NCBI RefSeq assembly: GCF_024802625.1
Contig: NZ_CP103371.1
Coordinates: forward strand, 372,001-436,000
DNA length: 64,000 nt
From: Massilia sp. H6
Lineage (GTDB): Bacteria; Pseudomonadota; Gammaproteobacteria; Burkholderiales; Burkholderiaceae_D
Reading direction: 5' to 3'
How positions within the stretch are numbered: position 1 is the stretch's first letter; the number at the start of each line of letters is the position of its first letter. The position numbers and the translations under genes were made by a program. The notes below the pieces were generated by a model. That model was not told the origin of the DNA and searched no databases. It saw only the letters and a program-made list of their open reading frames with translations. Positions 18,605-27,164 of this stretch are shown here, piece after piece.

Positions 18605-19791
18605 GGTGTGATTGCCTTATTTGGTGTTCCTGGTGTTGTCTTGGCCGCGCACAGTTCGTCGTACAGAGCGACGTAGGCGGCCAGCATGGCGCGCATGCTG
18701 TAATGCTGTTCGACGCGGGCGCGTCCGGCGGCGCCGTGACGGCGCGCCAGCGCGCGGTCGCGCACATAAGGCGCGATCGCAGCCGCCATGGCCTGTGCAT
18801 CGCCGGCCGGCACCAGGGCGCCGGCGGCGCTGCTGCTGCCAAGGTCGAGCAGGTCGGGAATGCCACCGACGGCGGTGGCCACCACCGGCAGCTCGCTGGC
18901 CATGGCTTCGAGCAGGGTCACCGGGGTGCCCTCGGCAATCGAGGACAGTGCAAACAGCGAGAAGCTGCGCATTACCGGCGCCACGTCGCTGCGCGCGCCG
19001 GCGAACCAGACGCTGTCTTGCAGGCCACTTGCGGTCACCTGCGTCTGGAGCTGCGTGCGCAGCGGGCCGTCGCCGACCAGCACCAGGCGCAGTCGCTCGT
19101 CCGGCAACAGGCGGCGCAAGGCCGCAAAGGCATCGATCAGGCAAGCCTGGTCCTTGACGTCCTGCAGGCGGCCGACAGTGCCGATAATGAAAGCATCGGG
19201 ATCATCCTGCCAGGCCTCGGTCGTCACCGGACCATGTGCCTGGAAACGTTCGGTGTCGACGCCATTGTCGATCAGTTGCAGCTTGCGCGCAGGGATGCGC
19301 ACGACCTGTTCCAGCCAGCCGCGCAAATCGCGCGAGACCGGCACGTAACGGTCAATGAAGGGCGTGACCAGGCGACGCAGTAAATTGTGCTTCGGGTTGA
19401 CACCCAGCGGGTCGCGCGCGTCGCGGCCATGCTCGGCATGCACGCGCACCGGTACCCCGGCCGCCCAGGCGGTGGCGGCGTACTCGATGGTGCCGAGATT
19501 ATACGTGTGCAAGATTGCAGGGCCGAGGCGCCGCAGCAGCTTGAACAGGCTGGCGTGGATGCCGAGCGCGAGCCCTGCCGGCTTGTGCAGGGCAAACAGC
19601 GCGACGTCCGGGCGCGAGATGCGCGCCGCGAAATCGGTGTAGTCGGTCAGGCAGATCACTGCGTGGCGATAGCGCCCTGGAGGCATGCGGTTGATCGTAT
19701 CGACCAGCAGCGTTTCCAGGCCCCCGATATCGAGCCGGTAGATCAGGTGCGCAACCAGCGGTGGCTGTGCGGTATCCGGCACGGACCTCAT
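18592..19791 (-). CDS. PEP-CTERM/XrtA-associated glycosyltransferase (stp2-like)
   Basis: 399-residue GT4-type enzyme of the PEP-CTERM/XrtA-associated sugar transferase 2 family. Motifs are VAHLIYRLDIGGLETLLVD near the N-terminus, HAEHGRDARDPLG, NGVDTERF, and SSIAEGTPVTLLEAMA with the E-x7-E donor motif. The ATG at 19789-19791 lies one base beyond the exosortase stop codon and was chosen over a longer frame that would run into the exosortase gene. It overlaps the amidotransferase start by 13 nt. Confidence 0.92.
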   Translation of the reverse strand: MRSVPDTAQPPLVAHLIYRLDIGGLETLLVDTINRMPPGRYRHAVICLTDYTDFAARISRPDVALFALHKPAGLALGIHASLFKLLRRLGPAILHTYNLGTIEYAATAWAAGVPVRVHAEHGRDARDPLGVNPKHNLLRRLVTPFIDRYVPVSRDLRGWLEQVVRIPARKLQLIDNGVDTERFQAHGPVTTEAWQDDPDAFIIGTVGRLQDVKDQACLIDAFAALRRLLPDERLRLVLVGDGPLRTQLQTQVTASGLQDSVWFAGARSDVAPVMRSFSLFALSSIAEGTPVTLLEAMASELPVVATAVGGIPDLLDLGSSSAAGALVPAGDAQAMAAAIAPYVRDRALARRHGAAGRARVEQHYSMRAMLAAYVALYDELCAAKTTPGTPNKAITPCAE

Positions 19792-19792
19792 T

Positions 19793-21340
19793 TCAGCGTC
19801 CACGCGCGGCAACCAGCGCGGCATCGACCGCAGCAAAATTACTATCCAGGAAAGCGCGCAGCGTGGCGCGTGCTGCGTCCGGATTGTCTCCGGCCGGGGT
19901 GGCGATCGCCACCAGGGCGCCGTCGTCGCCGCGGAACTGCAGCTTGCCCTGGGCCTGGCGCAGCTTGCCGGCCACGTTGCTCGACAGGTAATGACCGTCC
20001 ACCCACATCACATGCCACACCACCAGCGGCCCGCCCGGGCCGTCCAGTCGCGCCTCGCGCAGTGCCAGTCGGTGCCCGCCTGCCTCTTCGGTAAGCAGCG
20101 ACGATCCAGTCTCATGCCAGTTGCTCTTTTCGCCCGCCAGACGGTTGACGGAGCTGATCAGGCCTTTTTGCTTGCTCTGGTTGCGGTAGTACAGCAGCTG
20201 CAGCTGTACCGGTTGGCCGGAAGGCGCACGATAGACGCGCTCGAGGCGGGCATCCGGCTCCATGTAGTCGACCTTCCAGGCGGGGAAGGACTGGGCCGGC
20301 GGCAGGGCCACGGCCGGTTCGGCCAGTGCGACTGCCTGCGGATTGTGGTTGGCGCGGTCGTTGAGAAGCGCAAATGCCGGCCATACCGCCGCCAGCGCCA
20401 CCACTGCCACGGCCATCGGAACCAAACTGACAGGGCGCAACGCGACATCCTGCGCGGAGGTGGCAGTTTGCGCGGCCGCCGGCAGCGGCAGGTCATCCTC
20501 GCGCCAGAAGCTGCCGATCCAGAACATGATGAACATGATCACGCCGAAAAACAGCCATCCGTAGACCAGGTGGTCGACGCCGGTCGCCAGCGTCATGCCG
20601 CTGGTGTGGCCGATCATGACGATGCCGTAGGCGCGCAGCCAGTTGGCGACGATCGGCACCAGGATCGCCAGGCCGATGAACATGGCGCGCTTGAGGTTCG
20701 AGCGGTAGGTGAGGTAGGCGTACAGGCAGCCGAGCGTGATCGACGAGATCAGGTAGCGAATACCGCTGCAGGCCTCGACCACCGACCAGCTGCCGGTGGG
20801 CAGTTCGAAACGGGTGCCGTTGCGCAGCACCGGGATGCCGGTGGCCTGCACCGCCCACACCGTGAAGTCGGCGGTGTACTCGATCAGCGGGTTGACGAAG
20901 ACCTCGCCGAACGGCACCGCGAACAGCAGGAACAGCAATGGGAAGGTAAATTTCGACGCCAGGCGCGGCCCGAGCAGGGTCAGTGCGGCAATCGGGAACA
21001 TGGCCACGAAGGCGTATTGCATTACCACTTGCACATCGCCCATGCGCCCGGCCAGCCAGGCGGCGCCGGCCCCAAGCAGCAGCACCAGCCCCGGACGCCA
21101 CGGCTGCGCCGGCAGCTGCCCGAAGCAGGCGCGCTGGCGCCAGATCAAGGCCAGGCTGATCGGCAGGATGATGTAACCGTGGGCAAAGGTCTCGGAACTG
21201 TTCCAGACCGACACCATCGAGGCGGCGGTGGCGAAATACAGCAGGAAGGGCGCCAGCAGTGCCAGCGCCAAAGGGATCATGCTGGCGCGCGCCAGCGGAA
21301 CGGGCGTGTGAATCACGCCGGGTGGAGGTGTCAGATGCAT
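19793..21340 (-). CDS. xrtA: exosortase A fused to EpsI domain
   Basis: 515-residue membrane protein in which exosortase A (about 1-290, roughly eight transmembrane helices) is fused to a periplasmic EpsI-type domain (about 300-515). The transpeptidase triad is visible: Cys191 in VEACSGIRYL, Arg236 in NWLRAYG and His257 in GVDHLVYGW. Exosortases cut the PEP-CTERM tripartite tail and are thought to attach proteins to the cell surface or to extracellular polymer. EpsI fusion is known for XrtA. A clear target protein with a PEP-CTERM tail is encoded at 34839-35714. The gene overlaps the upstream glycosyltransferase gene by 10 nt and sits in a closely packed minus-strand operon. Confidence 0.95.
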   Translation of the reverse strand: MHLTPPPGVIHTPVPLARASMIPLALALLAPFLLYFATAASMVSVWNSSETFAHGYIILPISLALIWRQRACFGQLPAQPWRPGLVLLLGAGAAWLAGRMGDVQVVMQYAFVAMFPIAALTLLGPRLASKFTFPLLFLLFAVPFGEVFVNPLIEYTADFTVWAVQATGIPVLRNGTRFELPTGSWSVVEACSGIRYLISSITLGCLYAYLTYRSNLKRAMFIGLAILVPIVANWLRAYGIVMIGHTSGMTLATGVDHLVYGWLFFGVIMFIMFWIGSFWREDDLPLPAAAQTATSAQDVALRPVSLVPMAVAVVALAAVWPAFALLNDRANHNPQAVALAEPAVALPPAQSFPAWKVDYMEPDARLERVYRAPSGQPVQLQLLYYRNQSKQKGLISSVNRLAGEKSNWHETGSSLLTEEAGGHRLALREARLDGPGGPLVVWHVMWVDGHYLSSNVAGKLRQAQGKLQFRGDDGALVAIATPAGDNPDAARATLRAFLDSNFAAVDAALVAARGR

Positions 21341-22524
21341 TCGAGTCGCTCTCCGATGCAGGCCAGGTTGCTCGGCCAGCTATAGTTGCGTTCGACCCTG
21401 GCGCGCGCGGCCAGGCCGATTTCATTGCTGCTGCGTGCCAACAGGGCGGCGACTGCGTCGGCAAAGCCGGCGGCGTCCTGCGCCAGCACCAGCTCCAGGC
21501 CGGGCTCGGCATCGATGCCTTCGAGGGCCTGAGGCGAGACCACTACCGGGGTGGCCATTGCCATCGCCTCGAGCACCTTGTTCTGGATGCCACGAGCGAT
21601 GCGCAGCGGCGCCACGGCCGCCTGCGCGTACGCGATATAGGGGCGCACGTCGGGCACGGTGCCGGTGACGACGATGTTCGGCTGCTTGGCCAGTTCCAGC
21701 ACCGCGGGCGCAGGGCGCGCGCCGACGATATAAAAGCGCAGGTCGGAAAAGCTGGCGCGCAGCAGCGGCATCACGTCGTCGGCGAACCACTGCACCGCAT
21801 CCACGTTCGGCCAGTAGTCCATGGCGCCGGTAAAGACAATGGCGCGTTCGCCGGCGGCGAATGGGCTGGGGCCCACCGCCTCGGGAGAGAAGTAGTCGGT
21901 ATCGACGCCGTTACTGAAAAAGCCGATCTTGGCATCGCTTTCCGGCGCCAGCTGGCGGAACAGGTCTGCTTCGGGGCCTGATACGAACAGCGAGGCATCG
22001 TAGTTGCGCGCCACCTGACGCTCGTATGCGAGCAGCTGGCGCGCCTCGTGGCGGTACAGCCAGCTCATTGGCCAGGATTTCTTGTCGGCGTACTGGCGCC
22101 ATTTGTCGGAGTCGACGTCGCAGAAGTCGACCACGCGGCGCGCGCGTGGATACTTGTCGGCGTATTGCGCCATCGCCGACGAGAATACCAGCACGCGCTC
22201 GATGCCATGCGCGGCGACGGTATCGTCGACCCAGCGCTGCATGCCGGCGTCGCGGTAGTAGTCGAGCGAGAGCGAGCGGTTGGTGGCCAGCGCCTTGAGG
22301 CTGCGCACGCGCGCCAGCAAGGGATTGAGACTGGCAAAATGGCTGCTCGCGCACAGCTTTTCCACGGTCGGCACGTGCTGCCAGTCGTCGGCATCGTCGA
22401 CAAAAGTCGCCAGGTGCACGCGGTAGTCGCGCGCCAGGTGCTTGAGCAGGTGGTAAGAACGGATCTTGTCGCCCTTGTTGGGCGGGTAGGGGATCCGGTG
22501 GATCAGCAGGAGCAGGTCTTCCAC
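21331..22524 (-). CDS. PEP-CTERM/XrtA-associated glycosyltransferase (stp1-like)
   Basis: 397-residue glycosyltransferase of the PEP-CTERM/XrtA-associated sugar transferase 1 family. It starts at a GTG (22522-22524); the N-terminus LLLIHRIPYPPNKGDKIRSY is the family signature, and the C-terminal half carries GAMDYWPNVDAV, IVGARPAP and the donor-site ARGIQNKVLEAMAM. Only 3 bp separate it from the FemAB gene upstream and it overlaps the exosortase start by 10 nt, so translation is coupled through this part of the operon. Confidence 0.93.
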   Translation of the reverse strand: MEDLLLLIHRIPYPPNKGDKIRSYHLLKHLARDYRVHLATFVDDADDWQHVPTVEKLCASSHFASLNPLLARVRSLKALATNRSLSLDYYRDAGMQRWVDDTVAAHGIERVLVFSSAMAQYADKYPRARRVVDFCDVDSDKWRQYADKKSWPMSWLYRHEARQLLAYERQVARNYDASLFVSGPEADLFRQLAPESDAKIGFFSNGVDTDYFSPEAVGPSPFAAGERAIVFTGAMDYWPNVDAVQWFADDVMPLLRASFSDLRFYIVGARPAPAVLELAKQPNIVVTGTVPDVRPYIAYAQAAVAPLRIARGIQNKVLEAMAMATPVVVSPQALEGIDAEPGLELVLAQDAAGFADAVAALLARSSNEIGLAARARVERNYSWPSNLACIGERLECI

Positions 22525-22527
22525 GGC

Positions 22528-23625
22528 TTATCCCAGGTTGCGCACGATATACGGGCCAAGGAAGTTCGCCACCGGCAGCGGCAGTTTCTTCCACATCTTG
22601 ATGAACAGCTGGTACTTCGGGTTCAGCGGATTGTTGTCCGGCAGCGCACTCGATGCGTACAGCTTGTACTCGTAGGGGAGAGGTTCGGCAGTGAAGCCCC
22701 AGTTCTTCTTGAAATCGTAGGCGCCGGTACCGAGCTTGCTGCGGCCGTAATCGAAGACGCGGCAGCCGCGGGCGCTTGCTGCCTGCATCAGGTTCCAGTA
22801 CATGAAATCGTTGCCGGCCACTTCGCGCGCCAGGTCCATGCCGCCGCCGTAGTAGGGCACGACTTCGTCGCGCCAGTAGAACGACAGCACCGAGGCGACC
22901 AGGCGGTCGTCGGCGGTGTAGATAGAGCGCACTTCGCATTCGTCGCCGAAGACCTGCTGCAGCTTGGCGAAGTATTTCTTCGGAAACACCGGTGTTCCCA
23001 GGCGCAGCACGCTGTTGGCATAGGCCTCGAACATGTTGTCGACATGGTTCTCGACCACGCCTTTCAATCCAAGCTTGATCCCCTTGCGCACCATGGCGCG
23101 CTGCTTGCGCGGGATGGCGTTCAGGTTGGCCTCGTCGTCTGCCGAGATCTCCTTGCGGAAGGTGACGTACAGTTCCTTGGTGTGCCAGCTGTCGTCGCCG
23201 GGGTGGGCGCGCTGCATGCCGCGGTACTCGAGGTGGCCGACGTTCAATTCGCGCGCCAGCTTGTCGGCCGCTTCGTCGAGCAGGGCCCGGGCGCCATCAT
23301 CGAGCGCGGCGACGCCGCCGTACACGCAGAAGGGCATTGCACCGAGCGAGTGGCCGAACAGGCGGCTCTTGATCTCGGCCAGTGGCAGCACGCCCTGGAT
23401 CTGGCCGTCTTGCTGGACGTAATAGAACCAGGTCTTGATGCCGAACGATTCCTCGATCACCTTCTGCCAGCCCGACAGATGGAAGAAGGTCGCATTCGGG
23501 CAGGCACGCACGAAGGCGTCCCAGCGGGGAGCATCCTGCGCTTGCAGCAGGTGCAAGGTCTGGGGGCCGGTGGCCAGCAGCGGGGCGGCGCGTTTGGCCT
23601 GCGCGGCTTCGATGATCGAGTTCAT
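22528..23625 (-). CDS. FemAB family XrtA/PEP-CTERM system-associated protein
   Basis: 365-residue member of the FemAB-like GNAT acyltransferases specific to PEP-CTERM systems. Visible landmarks are FFHLSGWQKVIEESFGIKTW near the N-terminus, MVRKGIKLGLKG, YGGGMDLAREVAGNDFMYWNLM and the conserved FDYGRSKLGTGAYDFKKNWG region. FemAB enzymes move amino acids from aminoacyl-tRNA to peptidoglycan precursors; what this subfamily transfers is not established, and an aminoacyl or acyl modification of the glycan is an inference. The ATG is at 23623-23625 with the deacetylase gene ending 19 bp upstream. Confidence 0.93.
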   Translation of the reverse strand: MNSIIEAAQAKRAAPLLATGPQTLHLLQAQDAPRWDAFVRACPNATFFHLSGWQKVIEESFGIKTWFYYVQQDGQIQGVLPLAEIKSRLFGHSLGAMPFCVYGGVAALDDGARALLDEAADKLARELNVGHLEYRGMQRAHPGDDSWHTKELYVTFRKEISADDEANLNAIPRKQRAMVRKGIKLGLKGVVENHVDNMFEAYANSVLRLGTPVFPKKYFAKLQQVFGDECEVRSIYTADDRLVASVLSFYWRDEVVPYYGGGMDLAREVAGNDFMYWNLMQAASARGCRVFDYGRSKLGTGAYDFKKNWGFTAEPLPYEYKLYASSALPDNNPLNPKYQLFIKMWKKLPLPVANFLGPYIVRNLG

Positions 23626-23644
23626 GGTGCGGTGTGCCTAACTT

Positions 23645-24529
23645 TTATTTCTGTTCCAGGAAGATGCGGTCCATGCGGTCCCACGCGAAATCGCGCGCCA
23701 GCTGTTCGAGCCGGCCTTCCATGCGTTCGATATTGACGTAATGGCGGAAGCGCGACTTGGCGTCCAGCCCTTCAGGGCGCGGCTGGCCCGGATCGAGTTC
23801 CCACGGGTGGAAGTAGAACAGCGCTGGCTGGCCGTCTTCGCGGTTTACCTTGCGCATCATCCAGCGCGACAGCGCGTAGGGCAGCAGGCGGAAATAGCCG
23901 CCGCCGCCGGCCGGCAGGTTGCGGCCGAACATGTTGACGGTAGTGACTGGCACTTCCAGCAGGCCATCGGGTCCGTGCGGGTAGAAGGCGAAGCGCGGCG
24001 CGTCGGGCATGCCGTAATGGTCATGTGCGATCGGGTAGATGCTCGAGCTGTAGCGGTAGCCGGCGTCGTGCAGCGCCTCCAGCGCCCACAGGTTGGCGTG
24101 GCCGATCGAGAAGCTCGGCGCGCGGTAACCCAGCACGGCCTGGCCGCCGATGTCTTCGAGCAGCGCCTTGGCCGAGCGGATATCGTTGCTGAATTCGGCC
24201 TGGGTCTGGTCGGATGCACGCAGGTGGCCGTAGCCGTGGCTGGCCAGTTCGTGGCCGGCGGCGACGATGTTCTTCACCATTTGCGGGTAGCGCTCGGCGA
24301 TCCAGCCAAGGGTGAAGAAGGTCGCGCGCACGCCGTGGCGCTCGTAGATGGCCAGGATGCGTTCGATATTGGCCTCGACCCGGCATTCGCGCGCCGGCCA
24401 GCTGGCGCGATCGATGTAGGGGGCAAAGGCCGAGACCTGGAAGTAATCCTCGACGTCGCAGGTCATGGCGTTCTTGATGCGCTCACCTGGGGCAGGAGCC
24501 TGGCGCGCGACCGGTTCGTAGGGTTTCAT
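23645..24529 (-). CDS. XrtA system polysaccharide deacetylase
   Basis: 294-residue CE4 deacetylase of the XrtA-associated type. The catalytic aspartate motif is AMTCDVEDYFQ (21-31), the metal histidines are in HELASHGYGH, and YRAPSFSIGHANLWAL plus the C-terminal FYFHPWELDPGQPRP are family features. It lacks an obvious signal peptide. It probably removes N-acetyl groups from sugar residues during assembly. The ATG overlaps the ATPase stop by 4 nt (ATGA). Confidence 0.93.
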   Translation of the reverse strand: MKPYEPVARQAPAPGERIKNAMTCDVEDYFQVSAFAPYIDRASWPARECRVEANIERILAIYERHGVRATFFTLGWIAERYPQMVKNIVAAGHELASHGYGHLRASDQTQAEFSNDIRSAKALLEDIGGQAVLGYRAPSFSIGHANLWALEALHDAGYRYSSSIYPIAHDHYGMPDAPRFAFYPHGPDGLLEVPVTTVNMFGRNLPAGGGGYFRLLPYALSRWMMRKVNREDGQPALFYFHPWELDPGQPRPEGLDAKSRFRHYVNIERMEGRLEQLARDFAWDRMDRIFLEQK

Positions 24530-25557
24530 TCCTGGTTATCCGTGTGCTGGGCCGGCGCGCCCTGGGGCGTGGCGACGATTTTCTTCAGGATCGACAGTAC
24601 CGAGACGATCGATTTCTCGAGCCGCATCATGCGCTCGTCGAGCAGTTCCACGCTGGCGCGGCGGTCTCCCCCGCGGTTGTCCGTGGCGCGCAGGCCGGGT
24701 TCCAGCATCGCCATCGGGTCGGCCTCGCCGCCGGCATCGGGCAGTTCGTATTCTTCCGAGATGTCGCGCACCACTTCGCCGATGTCGGCTTCGGTGAAGG
24801 CGTGCATTTCTTCCAGGTAGCCCATCAGCAGAACGCGGTCCATCAGCGTGTTGGTCTTGCGCGGAATACCGCCGCTGTAGGCAAACACCGCCGCGTGGGC
24901 GCCATCATCAAAAGCGGGGTCGCCCTGCCAGCCGACGGTGGCCAGGCGGTGCTCGACATAGGCGCGGGTTTCCTGCGCATCCATCGGGCCCAGGTGGTAG
25001 CTGGCAATCACGCGCTGGCGCAACTGCTGCATGCCGGGGCTGTGCAGGGTGGTGCGAAATTCGGGCTGGCCGAGCAGGAAGGTCTGCAGCAGCGAACGCT
25101 CGTCGGTCTGGAAGTTCGACAGCATGCGCAGTTCTTCTACGGTGCGCGCGTTCAGGTTCTGGGCTTCGTCGATCAGGAGCAGGGCGCGCTTGCCCTGGCG
25201 ATCGACGCTGCGCAGGAACTGCTCGAGGCGGTTGAGCAGCTCGGCCTTACTGGCGCCTTCGTACGGCAGGCCGAAGTTCGATACCACCATGCGCAGCGTG
25301 TCTTCCGGGTCGAGGCTGGTGTTGACGATATGGGCCGCGACGATCTGGTCGAGCGGGATCTTGTTGAGCAGGTTGCGCACCAAGGTGGTTTTGCCTGCGC
25401 CGACTTCGCCGGTAATGACGATGAAGCCCTCGCCCTGCGACATGCCGTACTCGAGGTAGGCCATGGCGCGCTTGTGGCCCTTGCTGCCAAAGAAGAAGTG
25501 GGGGTCCGGGCGCAGCTGGAACGGCTTGGCGGACAGTCCGTAATAGGTTTCGTACAT
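24526..25557 (-). CDS. XrtA-associated ATPase (ExeA-like AAA)
   Basis: 343-residue AAA-type ATPase of the XrtA-associated family, similar to the GspA/ExeA secretion ATPases. Walker A is GEVGAGKTT (50-58), Walker B is ALLLIDEAQNL, and the sensor region FLLGQPEFRTTL follows. The N-terminus MYETYYGLSAKPFQLRPDP is typical. It probably supports assembly or control of the export machinery at the inner membrane. It lies 14 bp downstream of the outer-membrane protein gene. Confidence 0.94.
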   Translation of the reverse strand: MYETYYGLSAKPFQLRPDPHFFFGSKGHKRAMAYLEYGMSQGEGFIVITGEVGAGKTTLVRNLLNKIPLDQIVAAHIVNTSLDPEDTLRMVVSNFGLPYEGASKAELLNRLEQFLRSVDRQGKRALLLIDEAQNLNARTVEELRMLSNFQTDERSLLQTFLLGQPEFRTTLHSPGMQQLRQRVIASYHLGPMDAQETRAYVEHRLATVGWQGDPAFDDGAHAAVFAYSGGIPRKTNTLMDRVLLMGYLEEMHAFTEADIGEVVRDISEEYELPDAGGEADPMAMLEPGLRATDNRGGDRRASVELLDERMMRLEKSIVSVLSILKKIVATPQGAPAQHTDNQE

Positions 25558-25571
25558 CGTGTTCGTCCCGT

Positions 25572-27164
25572 CTAGAGCTTCATGGAAAGGGTCGCCGCGA
25601 TGGCGTTTTCGGTGTAGTCACGCCCCGATGCCTGCTGGAACCCGACACCGGCACCGCCGCTACGGCGGCGCAGTTCCAGCCGACCCACGAGGTGGCGGCC
25701 GAGTTTGCTGTCCAGGCCGACGCGCACGAGGCGCTGGCGATCTTCGAGACCGGTGGTGAGCGATTCGCTCAGGCTGTAGGATGCGCCAGCGACCAGGCTC
25801 GAGCGAGGGCTCAGGTTATAGGTGTAGGTCGCGCTGACGCCAAGCTGGCGCACATTGTCGTTGAGGGAAGCAAGCTGGCTGCCCAGCAGTTCGCTGTCGC
25901 TTTCCTGGCTAGACAGGGCCGTGCGTTCACTGCCGTACAGGCTCATGACGCTGCTGCTGCGCGACCACTTGAATGCAGCCGATGCCTGCAGCAGTTTCTG
26001 GCGCATGTAGCGATTGCTCAGGTAGTTGACGTTGTTAGCCAGGCTCGGCGGCAAGCCGGTTTGCTGGATATACGCGGCCACTGCTTGCGCGCGCAGCACG
26101 GGATCGGGAATGGTCGTGCTGAAAAGACCGTCGAGCAGCCCCGCCGTATCGAGTGCAGAAGGAAGGGTGAACTGCGAGCGCGAGTTGGTGATCGTATCGC
26201 CATAGTCGACGCTCCACACGGTGCGCCGGCTGCGCAGGCTCGCGGCGAACGAGCCGGTGGTGCCGTAGAAATGGCGGCCGATCGAAGCCTGCACGTTGGT
26301 GCGCTGCGACGGCGTCCATGCAAAGCCGGTCGACCAGCTGCGCCCGGCGGTTCTTCCGCCCAGGGCCTGGTAGTCGTAGCGGTCATAGCCGGCCGATGCC
26401 GTCAGTGCGAATTTCCGGTTCAGGCGATAGCGCAGGTTGGTATTGAGGTTTTCGACCGAGGACTGTCCGGCCAGCTCGTTGTCCTGGTCCTGGTGCAGGT
26501 AGCTCAGTCCCCAGCCAAGCGAGCGTAGCTCAGGATTGCTGCTCAGGTTCAGCGAGACGGTGTCGGACGTACTGTTGCCGAACTGGGTCCGCTGGTCGCT
26601 CTCGACGGAGTCGCGGGTATAGCGCAGGACCGCACTTGCCTGGCGCCCGAAGCGCTGCACCAGATAGGGGCTGATGCTCCAGGTCTTGATCTCGGTATTG
26701 TTCAGCGTGGAATACGGATTATTGATGGCCCGCGGACCGAAGGCCGACACGTTTTGCTGGCTGGAGCTGGCGCTGGCGTCGAGGAACAGGACATCTTCGG
26801 CGAGGATGCCTTGCAAGCGAGCGGCATACCTGGCCTGGTGGTCGTTGCGCGCGCGTAAGGAGTCGCTGTCACTGTAGAAAAACTGGCGCCATGAACCCGA
26901 CGCTGCCGCTTTCAGGCGGCGGTTGTTGACCGCCAGGCTGAACGCAGGCGTGACTTCGGATACCAGCTGGGTACGCGCCCGTTCGTCCGGCTGCAGGTCG
27001 ACGTTGTCGGTCCAGGTTTCCGTAATGTCGAGCGACGGAGCAAAGCGCCATTCGGCCAGGCTGGCGGGCGAGACGAGCATGGCCGCCATTGCCGCTGCGA
27101 GCGGGGCCAGGCGTGGCAGCCTGCTGCGCAAGCTGCGGGTATGCTTATCCGTAATGGTAGTCAT
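25572..27164 (-). CDS. PEP-CTERM system-associated outer membrane protein
   Basis: 530-residue predicted outer-membrane beta-barrel of the PEP-CTERM-associated family (TIGR03016-like). An N-terminal signal peptide runs to about SPASLA-EW, then come many alternating amphipathic strands ending in the aromatic/hydrophobic tail AIAATLSMKL. The ATG at 27162-27164 has GAAGAGACGT just upstream and is preferred to the in-frame TTG four codons earlier; it overlaps the tyrosine kinase gene by 20 nt. It could be the outer-membrane pore or a secretin partner for the exported polymer, together with the Wza-like lipoprotein at 30978-31592. Confidence 0.9.
   Translation of the reverse strand: MTTITDKHTRSLRSRLPRLAPLAAAMAAMLVSPASLAEWRFAPSLDITETWTDNVDLQPDERARTQLVSEVTPAFSLAVNNRRLKAAASGSWRQFFYSDSDSLRARNDHQARYAARLQGILAEDVLFLDASASSSQQNVSAFGPRAINNPYSTLNNTEIKTWSISPYLVQRFGRQASAVLRYTRDSVESDQRTQFGNSTSDTVSLNLSSNPELRSLGWGLSYLHQDQDNELAGQSSVENLNTNLRYRLNRKFALTASAGYDRYDYQALGGRTAGRSWSTGFAWTPSQRTNVQASIGRHFYGTTGSFAASLRSRRTVWSVDYGDTITNSRSQFTLPSALDTAGLLDGLFSTTIPDPVLRAQAVAAYIQQTGLPPSLANNVNYLSNRYMRQKLLQASAAFKWSRSSSVMSLYGSERTALSSQESDSELLGSQLASLNDNVRQLGVSATYTYNLSPRSSLVAGASYSLSESLTTGLEDRQRLVRVGLDSKLGRHLVGRLELRRRSGGAGVGFQQASGRDYTENAIAATLSMKL

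Noticed and set aside
22048..23736. 562-codon open frame antisense to the FemAB and glycosyltransferase genes
   Set aside because: It spans two well-supported genes on the other strand and lacks any motif.
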